Positions 18,132-27,484 of a stretch of 64,000 nucleotides of DNA are shown here, one piece after another. Below the pieces are notes generated by a model that worked only from the letters and a program-made list of their open reading frames with translations, ran no database searches and was not told the origin of the DNA. Positions within the stretch are counted from its first letter, which is position 1. Each line of letters starts with the position of its first letter. The stretch covers positions 62,001 to 126,000 of the forward strand of contig NHCE01000010.1 in assembly GCA_002168075.1 (NCBI GenBank). The letters run 5' to 3'. Both the position numbers and the translations under genes were made by a program. The stretch comes from Rhizobiales bacterium TMED25 (GTDB lineage Bacteria; Pseudomonadota; Alphaproteobacteria; Rhizobiales; TMED25).

Positions 18132-18870
18132 TAAAAAAAAAAGATTAGATATATGGCTTGAAGAAAACAATTTTTATACATCAAGAAATATTGCCTCAAA
18201 CGCTATTAAATTGGGCTTAATATCAATTAATGGCAAAATTATCTTCAAAAATAGTGCTAGGGTCTCACCTTTTGATAAGGTATTAGTTGACAAAAACCAG
18301 CATATTTATGTTTCAAGATCTGCATATAAATTACAATTTATCATTCATAAGCTCTCTTCAAAAATCTCAGATCTTACGTGCCTTGATCTGGGGGCATCTA
18401 CAGGAGGATTTACAGAAGTACTTCTCGAATATGGTGCAAGCAAGGTTTATTGTGTTGATATTGGACATGACCAATTATCATCATCACTGAAGCAGAATCC
18501 AAAAGTAATAAATATTGAGAGAACTGACGTCCGAGAGGTAAGTTTAGATATAGTCAAAACTTGTGATATTATAACTATTGATCTAAGTTTTATAAGTTTA
18601 AAAAAAGCAATTCAAAATATAGTAATTAATTCAAAAAGCGATACGCTCTTTTACATCTTATTCAAGCCACAATTTGAAGTTGGCAGAGCTGATATCCATA
18701 AAAATGGTATTGTAAAAAATGAAATATTAGTTTGGGATAAGTTATTAGAGTTTAAAAGGTGGTTGATAGATCAAGGTATGGATGAGATTAAACTTTTCAA
18801 GTCGCCAATATTAGGTAAGGATGGAAATCAAGAGTGGCTTTTCTTTGGAAGAAAGTATGATAAAAGTTAG
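18121..18870 (+). CDS. tlyA: TlyA-family 23S/16S rRNA 2'-O-methyltransferase
   Basis: A ribose 2'-O-methyltransferase of the TlyA ("hemolysin A") family, which methylates ribosomal RNA. An N-terminal S4 RNA-binding domain (about residues 5-65; [15 protein letters not shown]...[12 protein letters not shown]) is joined to an FtsJ-like SAM domain containing [19 protein letters not shown] near residues 88-106. The 249-residue length is normal. The start overlaps dxs by 11 bases and the end overlaps aroC tail to tail by 4 bases. Linkage with dxs and xseB is widespread in bacteria and supports the call. Confidence 0.93.
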   Translation: MWDDKKKRLDIWLEENNFYTSRNIASNAIKLGLISINGKIIFKNSARVSPFDKVLVDKNQHIYVSRSAYKLQFIIHKLSSKISDLTCLDLGASTGGFTEVLLEYGASKVYCVDIGHDQLSSSLKQNPKVINIERTDVREVSLDIVKTCDIITIDLSFISLKKAIQNIVINSKSDTLFYILFKPQFEVGRADIHKNGIVKNEILVWDKLLEFKRWLIDQGMDEIKLFKSPILGKDGNQEWLFFGRKYDKS

Positions 18871-19949
18871 CCGATTTGTCCTCTATTTCTAAGAAATTGA
18901 TCAGCTAAAACTAATGCCAGCATAGCTTCTCCAATTGGAACTGCTCTTATACCGACACAGGGGTCATGTCTACCACGTGTTACAATTGTTGTTTGTTTAT
19001 CCTGTGAGTTAATAGTTTTTTGAGGCTTTAATATTGAAGATGTAGGTTTTACAGCAAATCTTACTATAATGTCTTGCCCTGTTGAGATACCTCCCAATAT
19101 TCCACCAGCATTATTTGATAAAAATTTTGTTATTCCATCTTTTACTATAATTTCGTCTGCATTATCGCTCCCAGTCATAGAAGCAGTTTTAAAACCAGCT
19201 CCAATTTCGACTGCCTTAACTGCATTGATGGACATCATTGCCGAGCTAATTTCTTGATCAAGTTTACCATATATTGGTTCACCTAGACCTATGGGAACAT
19301 TTTCAGCAACAACTTCTATGATAGCACCAGTTGAGTCCCCATCTTTTCTTACTTTTTCAAGATGATTTTTCCACTTTGCTATGATTGAATTATCTGGTGA
19401 AAAGAATGGATTTTGATCAACAAAATCCCAATCCCAATTATCACGATTAATTGCATAAGGACCCATCTGAATTAGTGCTGCTCTAATTTTGATATCAGGA
19501 ACAATTTTTCTTGCTATAGCAGCACCTGCAACTCTCATAGCGGTTTCTCTTGCAGAAGACCTTCCACCTCCACTTGGGTCTCTTAATCCATATTTTTTCA
19601 TGTACGCAAAATCAGCATGTCCGGGTCGGAATTTATCTTCAATGTCGCTATAGTCTTTCGAGCGTTGATTGGTATTCTTGATTATTAGTGAAATGGGAGT
19701 TCCTGTTGTGGTTAAAGAGCCATTCTTATTTTTTAGCACACCGGATACAACTTCAACAATATCATCTTCTTTTCGTTGAGTGGTATATTTTGATTGTCCA
19801 GGTTTTCTTCTGTTCAAATGAAATTGGATTTCATCAAGTGTTAATTCTATATTAGGTGGACACCCGTCGAGGACACAACCAATTAGGTCCCCATGGCTTT
19901 CACCCCAAGTCGTAATACGCAGCATTTTACCGAAGGTATTATGTGACAT
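18867..19949 (-). CDS. aroC: Chorismate synthase
   Basis: Last step of the shikimate pathway: converts 5-enolpyruvylshikimate-3-phosphate to chorismate with reduced FMN as cofactor. The 360-residue protein starts with the signature [15 protein letters not shown] and contains [16 protein letters not shown] and [19 protein letters not shown], all diagnostic. Length is normal. fabI lies 11 bases upstream on the same strand, so fabI-aroC is a likely operon; this pair is common in alphaproteobacteria. The gene meets tlyA tail to tail with a 4-base overlap and no terminator. Confidence 0.97.
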   Translation of the reverse strand: MSHNTFGKMLRITTWGESHGDLIGCVLDGCPPNIELTLDEIQFHLNRRKPGQSKYTTQRKEDDIVEVVSGVLKNKNGSLTTTGTPISLIIKNTNQRSKDYSDIEDKFRPGHADFAYMKKYGLRDPSGGGRSSARETAMRVAGAAIARKIVPDIKIRAALIQMGPYAINRDNWDWDFVDQNPFFSPDNSIIAKWKNHLEKVRKDGDSTGAIIEVVAENVPIGLGEPIYGKLDQEISSAMMSINAVKAVEIGAGFKTASMTGSDNADEIIVKDGITKFLSNNAGGILGGISTGQDIIVRFAVKPTSSILKPQKTINSQDKQTTIVTRGRHDPCVGIRAVPIGEAMLALVLADQFLRNRGQIG

Positions 19950-19960
19950 AAACTTATTCC

Positions 19961-20779
19961 TTATAACACCGATATATCGGGTGCTTCCTCATTTTTCATA
20001 CCTACAATATTGTAACCAGCATCCACATGCAGTATTTCACCTGTTACAGACTTGCTAAGGTCTGATAATAAATAAATAGAGGCATTACCTACGTCTTCAA
20101 TATCAACAGTTCTACGAAGCGGTGAGTTATATTCATTCCATTTTAAAATATATCTAAAATCTCCAATGCCGGATGCCGCAAGTGTTTTGATTGGACCAGC
20201 AGATATAGCATTTACTCTAGTTTGGTTCTTACCCATGTCTACACTTAGATATTTCACGGATGCTTCTAGGCCAGCTTTTGCAACACCCATTACATTATAA
20301 TGGGGCATCACTCTTTCGGCTCCAGAGTATGTAAGAGTTACAAGGGATGCACCTTCATTTAGAATTCTTTCTGCGTGTTGGGCTATTGTTGTAAATGAAT
20401 AGCATGAGATTAGCATAGTTTGAAGAAAGTTCTCTTTGGTGGTTTCAATATATCTACCAGTTAATTCATTTTTATCAGAGTAGGCAATTGCATGTACAAT
20501 AAAATCAATTTTACCCCAAGCCTTCTCTAATTTATTGAAGAGTGATGCAATTGATTTATCATCACTAACATCACACTCAATTGTAATTTCCGAATTTAAT
20601 TCTTTTGCTAGAGGAATTATTCTTTTTTCAATTGCTTCACCTTGATAACTAAAAGCAAGTTCAGCTCCTGCACTACGAAGAGCTTTAGCGATACCCCAAG
20701 CAATTGATCTATTATTGGCAACACCCATAATAAGGCCTTTTTTGCCATTCATCAGGTTTTGAAAAGTGTTGTTATCCAT
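19961..20779 (-). CDS. fabI: Enoyl-ACP reductase (NADH), FabI
   Basis: Reduces trans-2-enoyl-ACP in the final step of each fatty-acid elongation cycle. The SDR fold shows [16 protein letters not shown], and the divergent FabI catalytic pair occurs as Tyr-x6-Lys in [27 protein letters not shown] and the C-terminal [12 protein letters not shown] are typical. Length 272 is normal. It is divergent from pdxH with 80 AT-rich bases between and is followed by aroC. Triclosan/isoniazid-type inhibitors target this enzyme family. Confidence 0.96.
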   Translation of the reverse strand: MDNNTFQNLMNGKKGLIMGVANNRSIAWGIAKALRSAGAELAFSYQGEAIEKRIIPLAKELNSEITIECDVSDDKSIASLFNKLEKAWGKIDFIVHAIAYSDKNELTGRYIETTKENFLQTMLISCYSFTTIAQHAERILNEGASLVTLTYSGAERVMPHYNVMGVAKAGLEASVKYLSVDMGKNQTRVNAISAGPIKTLAASGIGDFRYILKWNEYNSPLRRTVDIEDVGNASIYLLSDLSKSVTGEILHVDAGYNIVGMKNEEAPDISVL

Positions 20780-20859
20780 TTTTAGTTTTTACTACTTTTA
20801 ATATTTAAATATAATATTATATAAAACATATCATTACAACTATATGATGAGATAAAATT

Positions 20860-21471
20860 ATGCAAACTTATGACGGTTTCAAAGAAAAAGAACTAAACTA
20901 TACAAGTCCATTCGAAATATTCTACGATTGGTTTGAGGAAGCAAAGACGGAAGAAATAAACGATCCGGATGCTATGTCTCTCGCTACTGTCAATGATGAT
21001 GGCCAACCAAATGTGAGAATGGTATTACTAAAAAAAATTGATCATGGTTTTGTATTTTTTTCAAATAAAAATAGCCAAAAGGGTATTGAATTAAATAAAA
21101 ATAAAAGTGCAGCAGTTTGCTTCCACTGGAAAAGTATTAGAAAGCAAGTTCGAATAAAAGGTGAGGTGTCAATTATTGCACCCATTGAAGCTGATAATTA
21201 TTTTGACACAAGACCGAGAGGCAGTAGAATTGGGGCTATTGTAAGCAAACAATCGTCTGTATTAAGTGGCCCAGATCAATTTTCTAAAGAATATTCTGAA
21301 TTTATAGAAAGTATGGAAGGAAAAGAGATAATCAGACCTGATTATTGGGTTGGATATCGTATTATTCCGAATGAGATTGAATTCTGGTTAAATTCGGATT
21401 TCAGATTGCATCAAAGACTAAAATTTAGATTACAGGATAAATCTTGGACACGTGATTATCTATATCCATAG
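20860..21471 (+). CDS. pdxH: Pyridoxamine/pyridoxine 5'-phosphate oxidase
   Basis: FMN enzyme that oxidises pyridoxine- or pyridoxamine-5'-phosphate to the active cofactor pyridoxal phosphate. The 203-residue protein has the family motifs DAMSLATVNDDGQPNVRMVLLK, FFSNKNSQKG and, at the C-terminus, FWLNSDFRLHQRLKFR...W. Length is normal. It is the only plus-strand gene between fabI and the metallo-hydrolase, ending 12 bases from the latter. PLP made here would serve the threonine-phosphate decarboxylase at the right end of the window, among others. Confidence 0.96.
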   Translation: MQTYDGFKEKELNYTSPFEIFYDWFEEAKTEEINDPDAMSLATVNDDGQPNVRMVLLKKIDHGFVFFSNKNSQKGIELNKNKSAAVCFHWKSIRKQVRIKGEVSIIAPIEADNYFDTRPRGSRIGAIVSKQSSVLSGPDQFSKEYSEFIESMEGKEIIRPDYWVGYRIIPNEIEFWLNSDFRLHQRLKFRLQDKSWTRDYLYP

Positions 21472-21483
21472 TTTACTAAGTCG

Positions 21484-22293
21484 CTATTTTATCGAGTAGT
21501 AATATATGTCTTTTTTTTTTTCTTTTTTAATAATATTATTTTCAATCATATTCTCGAGTAATGCTTCAAGAGTATATTTTGCATAATCGATCAATTTTTT
21601 ATTTATTTTTCCATATATTATTTCAGTAATTTCACTCAAGTTTAATTCCGCATTTTTTAATGTATTTTTTACTTGTAAAGACCTTTTATTTCTATGGGCA
21701 ATAAGCTGCTGACATCTTTTTTTACCATCTAATATTTTTTCACCGTGTGCTGGTAAAATCTGTTCATGACTCAGATTTTTAATTAATTCCAAACTCTCAA
21801 GATAATCTCTCATATTACCATCCGGTAATCTAATCATTGTAGTTGACCACCCCATAATATGATCTCCACTAAATAAGGCGATACTGGGTATATGAAAACA
21901 ATAGTGATCCGAAGAGTGACCTGGAGTATGAATAGTATTAATTCTAAATTCTCTTGTAAGTATTGTAGACTCAAAAAGACTACATCTTTCTTCTAATCTC
22001 GAGTCATACTTATAAAATGTATTTATTTGGCCTCGACCAATAAATATTGGTGAATTTTTTATTGATGATAGCTTATGTAGAAGACCAATATGATCTGCAT
22101 GATGATGTGTTGCAACTATAAGTTCAACTTTTCTTTTTCCAATATAATTTATTAGTTTACTTAGATGTTTATCAGAGTCGGGTCCGGGGTCAATTATTAC
22201 TAAATTTTCATTTCCAAGTATGTAGGTATTTGTGCCTTCATATGTTGATGGGCTTGGATTATCTGCTAGTATCTTTTTTATGTTGATTAACAT
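21484..22293 (-). CDS. Metallo-beta-lactamase-fold hydrolase (LACTB2/glyoxalase II-like)
   Basis: A metal-dependent hydrolase of the MBL fold. The metal motif HxHxDH appears as THHHADHIGLL, the second histidine in TPGHSSDHYCF, and the aspartate in LFSGDHIMGW, followed by a C-terminal winged-helix-like segment. At 269 residues it resembles the LACTB2-type proteins that are annotated as hydrolases or RNA endonucleases; the C-terminal helix region is like those proteins. The N-terminal NPSPSTYEGTNTYIL is typical of this subfamily. Substrate unknown. It ends 12 bases from pdxH, tail to tail. Confidence 0.8.
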   Translation of the reverse strand: MLINIKKILADNPSPSTYEGTNTYILGNENLVIIDPGPDSDKHLSKLINYIGKRKVELIVATHHHADHIGLLHKLSSIKNSPIFIGRGQINTFYKYDSRLEERCSLFESTILTREFRINTIHTPGHSSDHYCFHIPSIALFSGDHIMGWSTTMIRLPDGNMRDYLESLELIKNLSHEQILPAHGEKILDGKKRCQQLIAHRNKRSLQVKNTLKNAELNLSEITEIIYGKINKKLIDYAKYTLEALLENMIENNIIKKEKKKDIYYYSIK

Positions 22294-22416
22294 TTATTAT
22301 AACATGTATTTTTTAATTTATTTTTGTTATAACTTATAATACTAATATACATAATGTATATCAGTAATAATTGTTAATATATTTATCGTTTTTTATTATA
22401 AATAGATATTGACTAA

Positions 22417-22490
22417 TGGGGCGTAGCCAAGCGGTAAGGCATCGGGTTTTGATCCCGTGATCGCAGGTTCGAATCCTGCCGCCCCAGCCA
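22417..22490 (+). tRNA. tRNA-Gln (anticodon TTG)
   Basis: The acceptor stem TGGGGCG pairs with CGCCCCA, followed by G73 and an encoded CCA at 22488-22490. The D-arm is AGCCAAGCGGTAAGGC. The anticodon loop TTTTGAT (22447-22453) carries TTG at 22449-22451, and the T-arm holds GCAGG-TTCGAAT-CCTGC. U1-A72 and the loop match bacterial tRNA-Gln. The outermost anticodon-stem pair (27-43) is T-T, a small oddity. It is the only intact RNA gene I found. Confidence 0.95.
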
Positions 22491-22561
22491 TTATCAAAAT
22501 ATTGAAATATATATAAAAATATAAATAAGCGTACCCTAGGCAATTAAAATTTATAAATATA

Positions 22562-24058
22562 ATGAAACTTTTCATAATTTTAGGTAATCAATTATTTCCA
22601 GACTCATACTTAGAGGATTATAAAAAAAACTTTACATTCTTTATGGCTGAAGATTTTGGTCTCTGTTCACATCAAAAACCAAATAAGAAAAAAATACTCT
22701 TATTTCTATCATCAATGAGATCTTATGCTGATAAATTGAGGGAAAACGACTTTCAAATTATTTATCAAGATATTGATGACCCCGAGTTTGAAAGTCCTTA
22801 TATAAAAAAATTAGAAAAGATTATTCGATTATATAACATTGAGTCGATAACTTTTTTTGAAATTGAAGATAAGTTTTTTGAGAGCTCAATAATCAGGTAT
22901 TTAAGTCAAAGTAAAATTGATTTTAACATGATAAAGAGCCCGATGTTCTTAACAAGTAGAGATGAGTTTAGCCAATTCTTACTAACAAATAAGCCTTTTA
23001 TGGCATCTTTCTATAAGTATGTAAGAAAAAAGCACCAGATTTTATTAGATAGCAATGATAAGCCTATTGGAGGGAAATGGAGCTTCGACAGTGAAAATAG
23101 AAAAAAAATTCCGGATAGTATTGAGATTCCAACTTTCCCGGAAATAAATATGTCAGAACATACCAAGCTATTGATACCTATAATTGAGAAGAAATTTGCT
23201 AAACACTATGGAACACTTGATAATTTTAATTTTGTTACAGAAGTTCAAAAGGTAAATGAATTATTTAATTTTTTTCTTGAAAATAAGCTAAACTTATTTG
23301 GGGATTATGAAGATGCGCTCACCCAAAGAGACAATATATTATTTCATAGTAAGTTAAGCCCCTATATCAATATGGGTATGATTACTCCTGACTATATTAT
23401 CAATAAGACGCTCGATTATTATCAAAATAATGATATCAAACTTAACTCAATTGAGGGTTTTATTAGACAAATAATTGGGTGGAGAGAATTTATAAGAGGT
23501 ATATATCAAAACTATAGTCAAGAAATGGAACAAAAAAATTTCTTCCAGCATCAAAGACACATGTGTGACAGCTGGTATAGTGGGAAAACAGGAATACCTC
23601 CATTAGATCATTGTATTAATAATGCATTTCAAAATGGATGGTCACACCATATTGAAAGACTTATGGTTCTCTCAAATATCATGAACCTGTGCGAGATAAA
23701 TCCTAATTCTGTCTATAGTTGGTTCATGGAGGCTTTTGTAGACTCATCAGACTGGGTTATGGCTCCAAATGTATTTGGAATGGGATTATTTAGTGATGGC
23801 GGTATATTTTCTACAAAGCCATATATTTGTGGGTCAAATTACATTCTAAAGATGATGGATTTCCAAAAGGGCGAGTGGTGTGATACGCTCGACGGATTAT
23901 ATTGGAGGTTTATAGATAAAAATAGAGACTATTTTAAGGGTAATCCCAGACTTTCAATAATGATTGGATCCTTAGATAGAATGAATACCGAAAGAAAAAG
24001 TAAAATTTTTTCCAAAGCTGAGGATTTCATTAAGGATAATACTTATGTACTTGAATAG
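22562..24058 (+). CDS. PhrB/CryB-like bacterial (6-4) photolyase-family protein, apparently lacking two of the four Fe-S cysteines
   Basis: A flavoprotein of the cryptochrome/photolyase superfamily, in the branch with PhrB and CryB that repairs (6-4) photoproducts and usually carries FAD, a lumazine antenna and a [4Fe-4S] cluster. The N-terminal LFIILGNQLFPDS and the C-terminal run IIGWREFIRG, HHIERLMVLSN, DWVMAPNVFGMG, SDGGIFSTKPY and NPRLS match the branch, and the 498-residue length is right. Cluster ligands: Cys351 (DHC) and Cys440 (EWCDTL) are in place, but the CxxC expected between residues 430 and 440 is missing, with a shortened loop. It overlaps the DUF3429 gene by 14 bases. Confidence 0.85.
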   Translation: MKLFIILGNQLFPDSYLEDYKKNFTFFMAEDFGLCSHQKPNKKKILLFLSSMRSYADKLRENDFQIIYQDIDDPEFESPYIKKLEKIIRLYNIESITFFEIEDKFFESSIIRYLSQSKIDFNMIKSPMFLTSRDEFSQFLLTNKPFMASFYKYVRKKHQILLDSNDKPIGGKWSFDSENRKKIPDSIEIPTFPEINMSEHTKLLIPIIEKKFAKHYGTLDNFNFVTEVQKVNELFNFFLENKLNLFGDYEDALTQRDNILFHSKLSPYINMGMITPDYIINKTLDYYQNNDIKLNSIEGFIRQIIGWREFIRGIYQNYSQEMEQKNFFQHQRHMCDSWYSGKTGIPPLDHCINNAFQNGWSHHIERLMVLSNIMNLCEINPNSVYSWFMEAFVDSSDWVMAPNVFGMGLFSDGGIFSTKPYICGSNYILKMMDFQKGEWCDTLDGLYWRFIDKNRDYFKGNPRLSIMIGSLDRMNTERKSKIFSKAEDFIKDNTYVLE

Positions 24059-24464
24059 GTTTTTAACTATATCAGGGATTTTACCCTTTTTAATTATTTT
24101 AGTATTATCATTATTTCAAATTTACCCAATGCCATTAGATTATCAATTTATATTTTCTGCTTATTCCGTGATTATAATTTCTTTTATTGCAGGGTCACAT
24201 TGGGGTATCGCAAAAAATATTTCAAATGGAAAAAGAATTAAAATTGAAAGTAATCTAATTGCGTTGATTGCGTGGGCATGTATTCTCTGGGATAGCATAT
24301 ATGCTTGGGTCGTGGTTATTTTATGTTTTATATATTTGCAATATATAGATTTTAGGTTAAGAAATAAAAGTTATATAAGTCAATATTATTATCAATCACG
24401 TCTCTTGGCTACATCTTGTGTTGTTGTAATTATAACTATATTTAATCTACTAGCTTCTAATTAA
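24045..24464 (+). CDS. DUF3429 (TMEM69-like) membrane protein
   Basis: A small integral membrane protein of unknown function with about four hydrophobic segments over 139 residues (roughly 7-27, 32-50, 70-95 and 117-137). The second segment leads into the GSHWGIA block that I recognise from DUF3429 proteins. Its start lies inside the last codons of the photolyase gene (14-base overlap), so it is probably translated with it. Its end overlaps the amidase gene tail to tail by 8 bases. Family members are often found next to photolyase genes; a role in light response is only a guess. Confidence 0.7.
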   Translation: MYLNRFLTISGILPFLIILVLSLFQIYPMPLDYQFIFSAYSVIIISFIAGSHWGIAKNISNGKRIKIESNLIALIAWACILWDSIYAWVVVILCFIYLQYIDFRLRNKSYISQYYYQSRLLATSCVVVIITIFNLLASN

Positions 24465-25872
24465 TTTTCCAAGAGACCATTTGCTCAAACTGACTTGCTA
24501 ATGATATCAATTTTCCTTCATCTCCGATTTTAGCAGCAAAATGCATCCCAAGAGGTAGGTCATGATCTATTTTCCATAATGGAAGAGATATTGCAGGACC
24601 ACCAGTCTGATTAAATATAGCTAAATGAGGTGCAAAGTCTCTAAATAGATAATTCAAATGAGCATCAATATCACAATGATTTGTTTTTATTGTGCCAAGT
24701 TCTAATTTTTCTTTGACAATGGTTGGAGTTAATAATAAATCAAATTTTACAAATTCTTGTGAAACTCTTCGTCCTATCGCATGCATAGTATTTATTGCAT
24801 TAAGGTAATCGACAGCTTTGTAACGTCTTCCTTCCTCGAGCCATGCCCAATTTAGCTCTTCGAGATGGCTACCTTTAAGTTGAATTCCAAGAAAATCAGC
24901 TCTTTTTTGCATATTATACAATAAATTTACTGCTGGAATAACCTTCCATGCTTGATGGATTGGCATTGGATTAAGGTTGATCTCAAATTCTTCCACTGTA
25001 TGGCCAAGGTCTTCACATAGTTTTGCGGTTTTTAGCGTATATTTTTTTATACTTTCGCAAATTTTATTTCCTTCGAAGTCAGTTGTCATAAATCCAATCT
25101 TTAGTTTACCGAGGTCCTTCCCAACATATTCTAAAAAATTTTCATGATTATTGGGAGCGCAATATGGGTCTCCGACCGACTGTTCCTTGGATATTTCTAA
25201 GAGAGCAGCTGTATCTCTTACAGATTTTGATAGGCAATGGCTGGTAGCCATGCTTCCAAGTGCTTCACCCATTTGTGGTCCAGCGGTAATTCTACCTCTG
25301 GAGGGTTTTAGTCCAACTAAACCGCATAGTGAGGCTGGAACCCGAATACTTCCTCCTCCATCTGTCGCGTGTGCCATGGGAACATAGCCTGCGACAATAG
25401 CAGCTGCTGATCCCCCCGAGGATCCGCCTGGAGAATTTTTAAGATTGAGAGGATTTCGTGTTGGTCCATGAAGATTTGGCTCAGTTGTTAAGGAAAGCGC
25501 AAGTTCAGGGGTTTTTGTCATACCAACAATAATCAAGCCAGATTTTTTATATAAACGAATTAGATCACTATCATAATTTGGAATATTATTTTCGAATAAT
25601 GAATTCGACATTGTCGTAGGTAAATCTTTACAGGATACATTTAAGTCTTTGAGCATAAAAGGTACGCCATAGAAATAACCGTCTTTTTTTTCTTTTTCAA
25701 TTTCCTTTTTACCATAATCAAATGCTTGAGTTGTCAAAGCCGATATTTTTTTTTCACTATTATTAACTATAGACATAGCTAATTCTAAAAGTTCAATTGC
25801 AGTGACTTCACCTTTTTTTACTAGATTTGCAAGCCCTGTTGCGTCGAATGACTTATATTCTTCTATATTCAT
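24457..25872 (-). CDS. Amidase-signature family amidohydrolase
   Basis: Hydrolyses an amide (sometimes an ester) bond through a Ser-cisSer-Lys triad. The catalytic lysine is in GVPFMLKDLNV (about residue 74) and the two serines in the glycine/serine-rich run GGSSGGSAAA and in TDGGGSIRVPAS. The 471-residue length is standard, and there is no signal peptide. It lies 8 bases downstream of the Baeyer-Villiger-type monooxygenase and appears to be the last gene of a formate dehydrogenase-monooxygenase-amidase unit. GatA is excluded by context (no gatB/gatC) and by sequence feel. Substrate unknown. Confidence 0.85.
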   Translation of the reverse strand: MNIEEYKSFDATGLANLVKKGEVTAIELLELAMSIVNNSEKKISALTTQAFDYGKKEIEKEKKDGYFYGVPFMLKDLNVSCKDLPTTMSNSLFENNIPNYDSDLIRLYKKSGLIIVGMTKTPELALSLTTEPNLHGPTRNPLNLKNSPGGSSGGSAAAIVAGYVPMAHATDGGGSIRVPASLCGLVGLKPSRGRITAGPQMGEALGSMATSHCLSKSVRDTAALLEISKEQSVGDPYCAPNNHENFLEYVGKDLGKLKIGFMTTDFEGNKICESIKKYTLKTAKLCEDLGHTVEEFEINLNPMPIHQAWKVIPAVNLLYNMQKRADFLGIQLKGSHLEELNWAWLEEGRRYKAVDYLNAINTMHAIGRRVSQEFVKFDLLLTPTIVKEKLELGTIKTNHCDIDAHLNYLFRDFAPHLAIFNQTGGPAISLPLWKIDHDLPLGMHFAAKIGDEGKLISLASQFEQMVSWKIN

Positions 25873-25880
25873 TTTAACCC

Positions 25881-27473
25881 CTAATTGAAAAAACGAAATC
25901 CTTCGTATGAATTCCTAGTAATTTCCTCACATTTTTTTATGTATGTTGGCAGGCCACCTACAAATGGTAAGAAAATCCTTTGCTTATTATTTACATTTGA
26001 CCCTAAATACCAAGAGTCACATTCGTATCTTAATGTATTTCTCGCACAATCTTCATTATATTTCACCCAAGATGTTTCAGCATCTAAATTTGCTTCTATT
26101 GAATGGTACGATTTTTTTTGCATATATCTGATACAATCACCAATCCAATCAACATGCTGTTCAATTGTTGGTATCATATTGGTTAAAACTGATGGGCTAC
26201 CTGGTCCTGTTATTGTAAATAGATTTGGAAATCCGTTTACCATAAGTCCTAGATATGAACTTGGTCCATTTAACCATTTATTCCTGAGTTTTACTTTATC
26301 TTTACCTACGATATTAATATTATTTATTGCACCTGTCATTGCATCGAACCCTGTCGCAAGTATTAATGAGTCAATAGCTATTTCTCTATTTTTTAGTTTT
26401 ATAGAGTGATCAGTTAGAAAATTAATTGGTTCTTTATTAAGATCAATTAGCTCAACATTTTTTCTATTATAAGTTGTATAATAATCACTATCGATAACTA
26501 ATCTTTTGCATCCAACTATAGAATTAGGTGTTAAGAGTTTTGCAACTTCTTGATCATCAACTATCTCTTTTATCTTATTTTCAATATAATTTGATGCAGT
26601 TTTATTTGCTCGTTTATTATATGTTATATCACTAAATGCAGCTAGAAATGCCAAACCACCTGCCTCCCATCTTTTATCATACTCTTTTTTTAAGTCTCTT
26701 TCATTAACCTCCAAAGCGGATAATGGATTATAATGGGTAAGAAAACCACTAACTAATTCTTTTGCTTTCTGCCGATTTTCTTTGTAATTATTTTTAAAAT
26801 TTTTGACATATTCATCAGGTAACTTCCGATTATGAGCTGGTACTGCGTAGTTTGCTGTTCTCTGTAAAACATATAAATTTTTACAATATTCTGCAATTAT
26901 TGGTATTACATGAACCCCAGATGAGCCGGTTCCAATGATTGCTACTTTTTTATTTCTGAAATTAATACTTTTATCAGGCCACCGGGATGTTTGGAATATT
27001 TCTCCACTAAAGTTTTCTATACCGTTTATCTTCGGTTTAATTGGCTCAGATAAGCAACCGCTAGCTAGAATGCAAAATTTTGATTGAAATTGCTCAAATT
27101 GATCATTTTTAATTTGATAAAGTTTTGTTTCTTCATTGTAGATAACGTCTGTTATTTGCTTATTTAAGCTTATAGACTCAGAAAGTTTAAATCTATCCAC
27201 TACGTGCTCTAAATATTTTAGTATTTCGGGTTGGGTTGCATATTTTTCAGACCAAACCCACTCATCTTGAAGCTCTTTTGAGAATTGATATGAATATTGG
27301 AGACTCTCAGTATCGCATCTGGCTCCAGGGTATTTATTCCAATACCAGGTTCCTCCAATCCTTGGTGCTTTTTCAAATATATGGGCTTTTAAACCATAAC
27401 AACGTAACTTATGGAGCATATATAGACCCGCAAATCCAGCTCCAATGATTACTGCATCGTAAGTTACGTTGAT
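25881..27473 (-). CDS. Baeyer-Villiger-type flavin monooxygenase with no canonical start codon for its full N-terminus
   Basis: An FAD/NADPH monooxygenase of the class B family. From the first ATG (27419) the protein is 512 residues, with GGTWYWNKYPGARCD at 22-36, a second Rossmann motif GTGSSG at 163-168 and the fingerprint FxGxxxHxxxWP at 137-148, where the histidine is Gln143. That start would omit the essential FAD-binding GxGxxG. The same frame upstream encodes AVIIGAGFAGLY directly before the ATG, so the real protein must begin further up. No ATG, GTG or TTG is available before an in-frame stop; I extended to an ATC at 27471-27473. A -1 slip on the A7 run at the end of the formate dehydrogenase gene would also enter this frame. 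Ketone or aldehyde oxygenation is inferred from the family. Confidence 0.8.
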   Translation of the reverse strand: MNVTYDAVIIGAGFAGLYMLHKLRCYGLKAHIFEKAPRIGGTWYWNKYPGARCDTESLQYSYQFSKELQDEWVWSEKYATQPEILKYLEHVVDRFKLSESISLNKQITDVIYNEETKLYQIKNDQFEQFQSKFCILASGCLSEPIKPKINGIENFSGEIFQTSRWPDKSINFRNKKVAIIGTGSSGVHVIPIIAEYCKNLYVLQRTANYAVPAHNRKLPDEYVKNFKNNYKENRQKAKELVSGFLTHYNPLSALEVNERDLKKEYDKRWEAGGLAFLAAFSDITYNKRANKTASNYIENKIKEIVDDQEVAKLLTPNSIVGCKRLVIDSDYYTTYNRKNVELIDLNKEPINFLTDHSIKLKNREIAIDSLILATGFDAMTGAINNINIVGKDKVKLRNKWLNGPSSYLGLMVNGFPNLFTITGPGSPSVLTNMIPTIEQHVDWIGDCIRYMQKKSYHSIEANLDAETSWVKYNEDCARNTLRYECDSWYLGSNVNNKQRIFLPFVGGLPTYIKKCEEITRNSYEGFRFFN

Positions 27474-27484
27474 ATTTTTTTTAT

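Noticed and set aside
22361-22543. 60-residue open frame on the minus strand
   Set aside because: It runs straight through the tRNA-Gln gene and encodes no recognisable protein; it is a chance frame.
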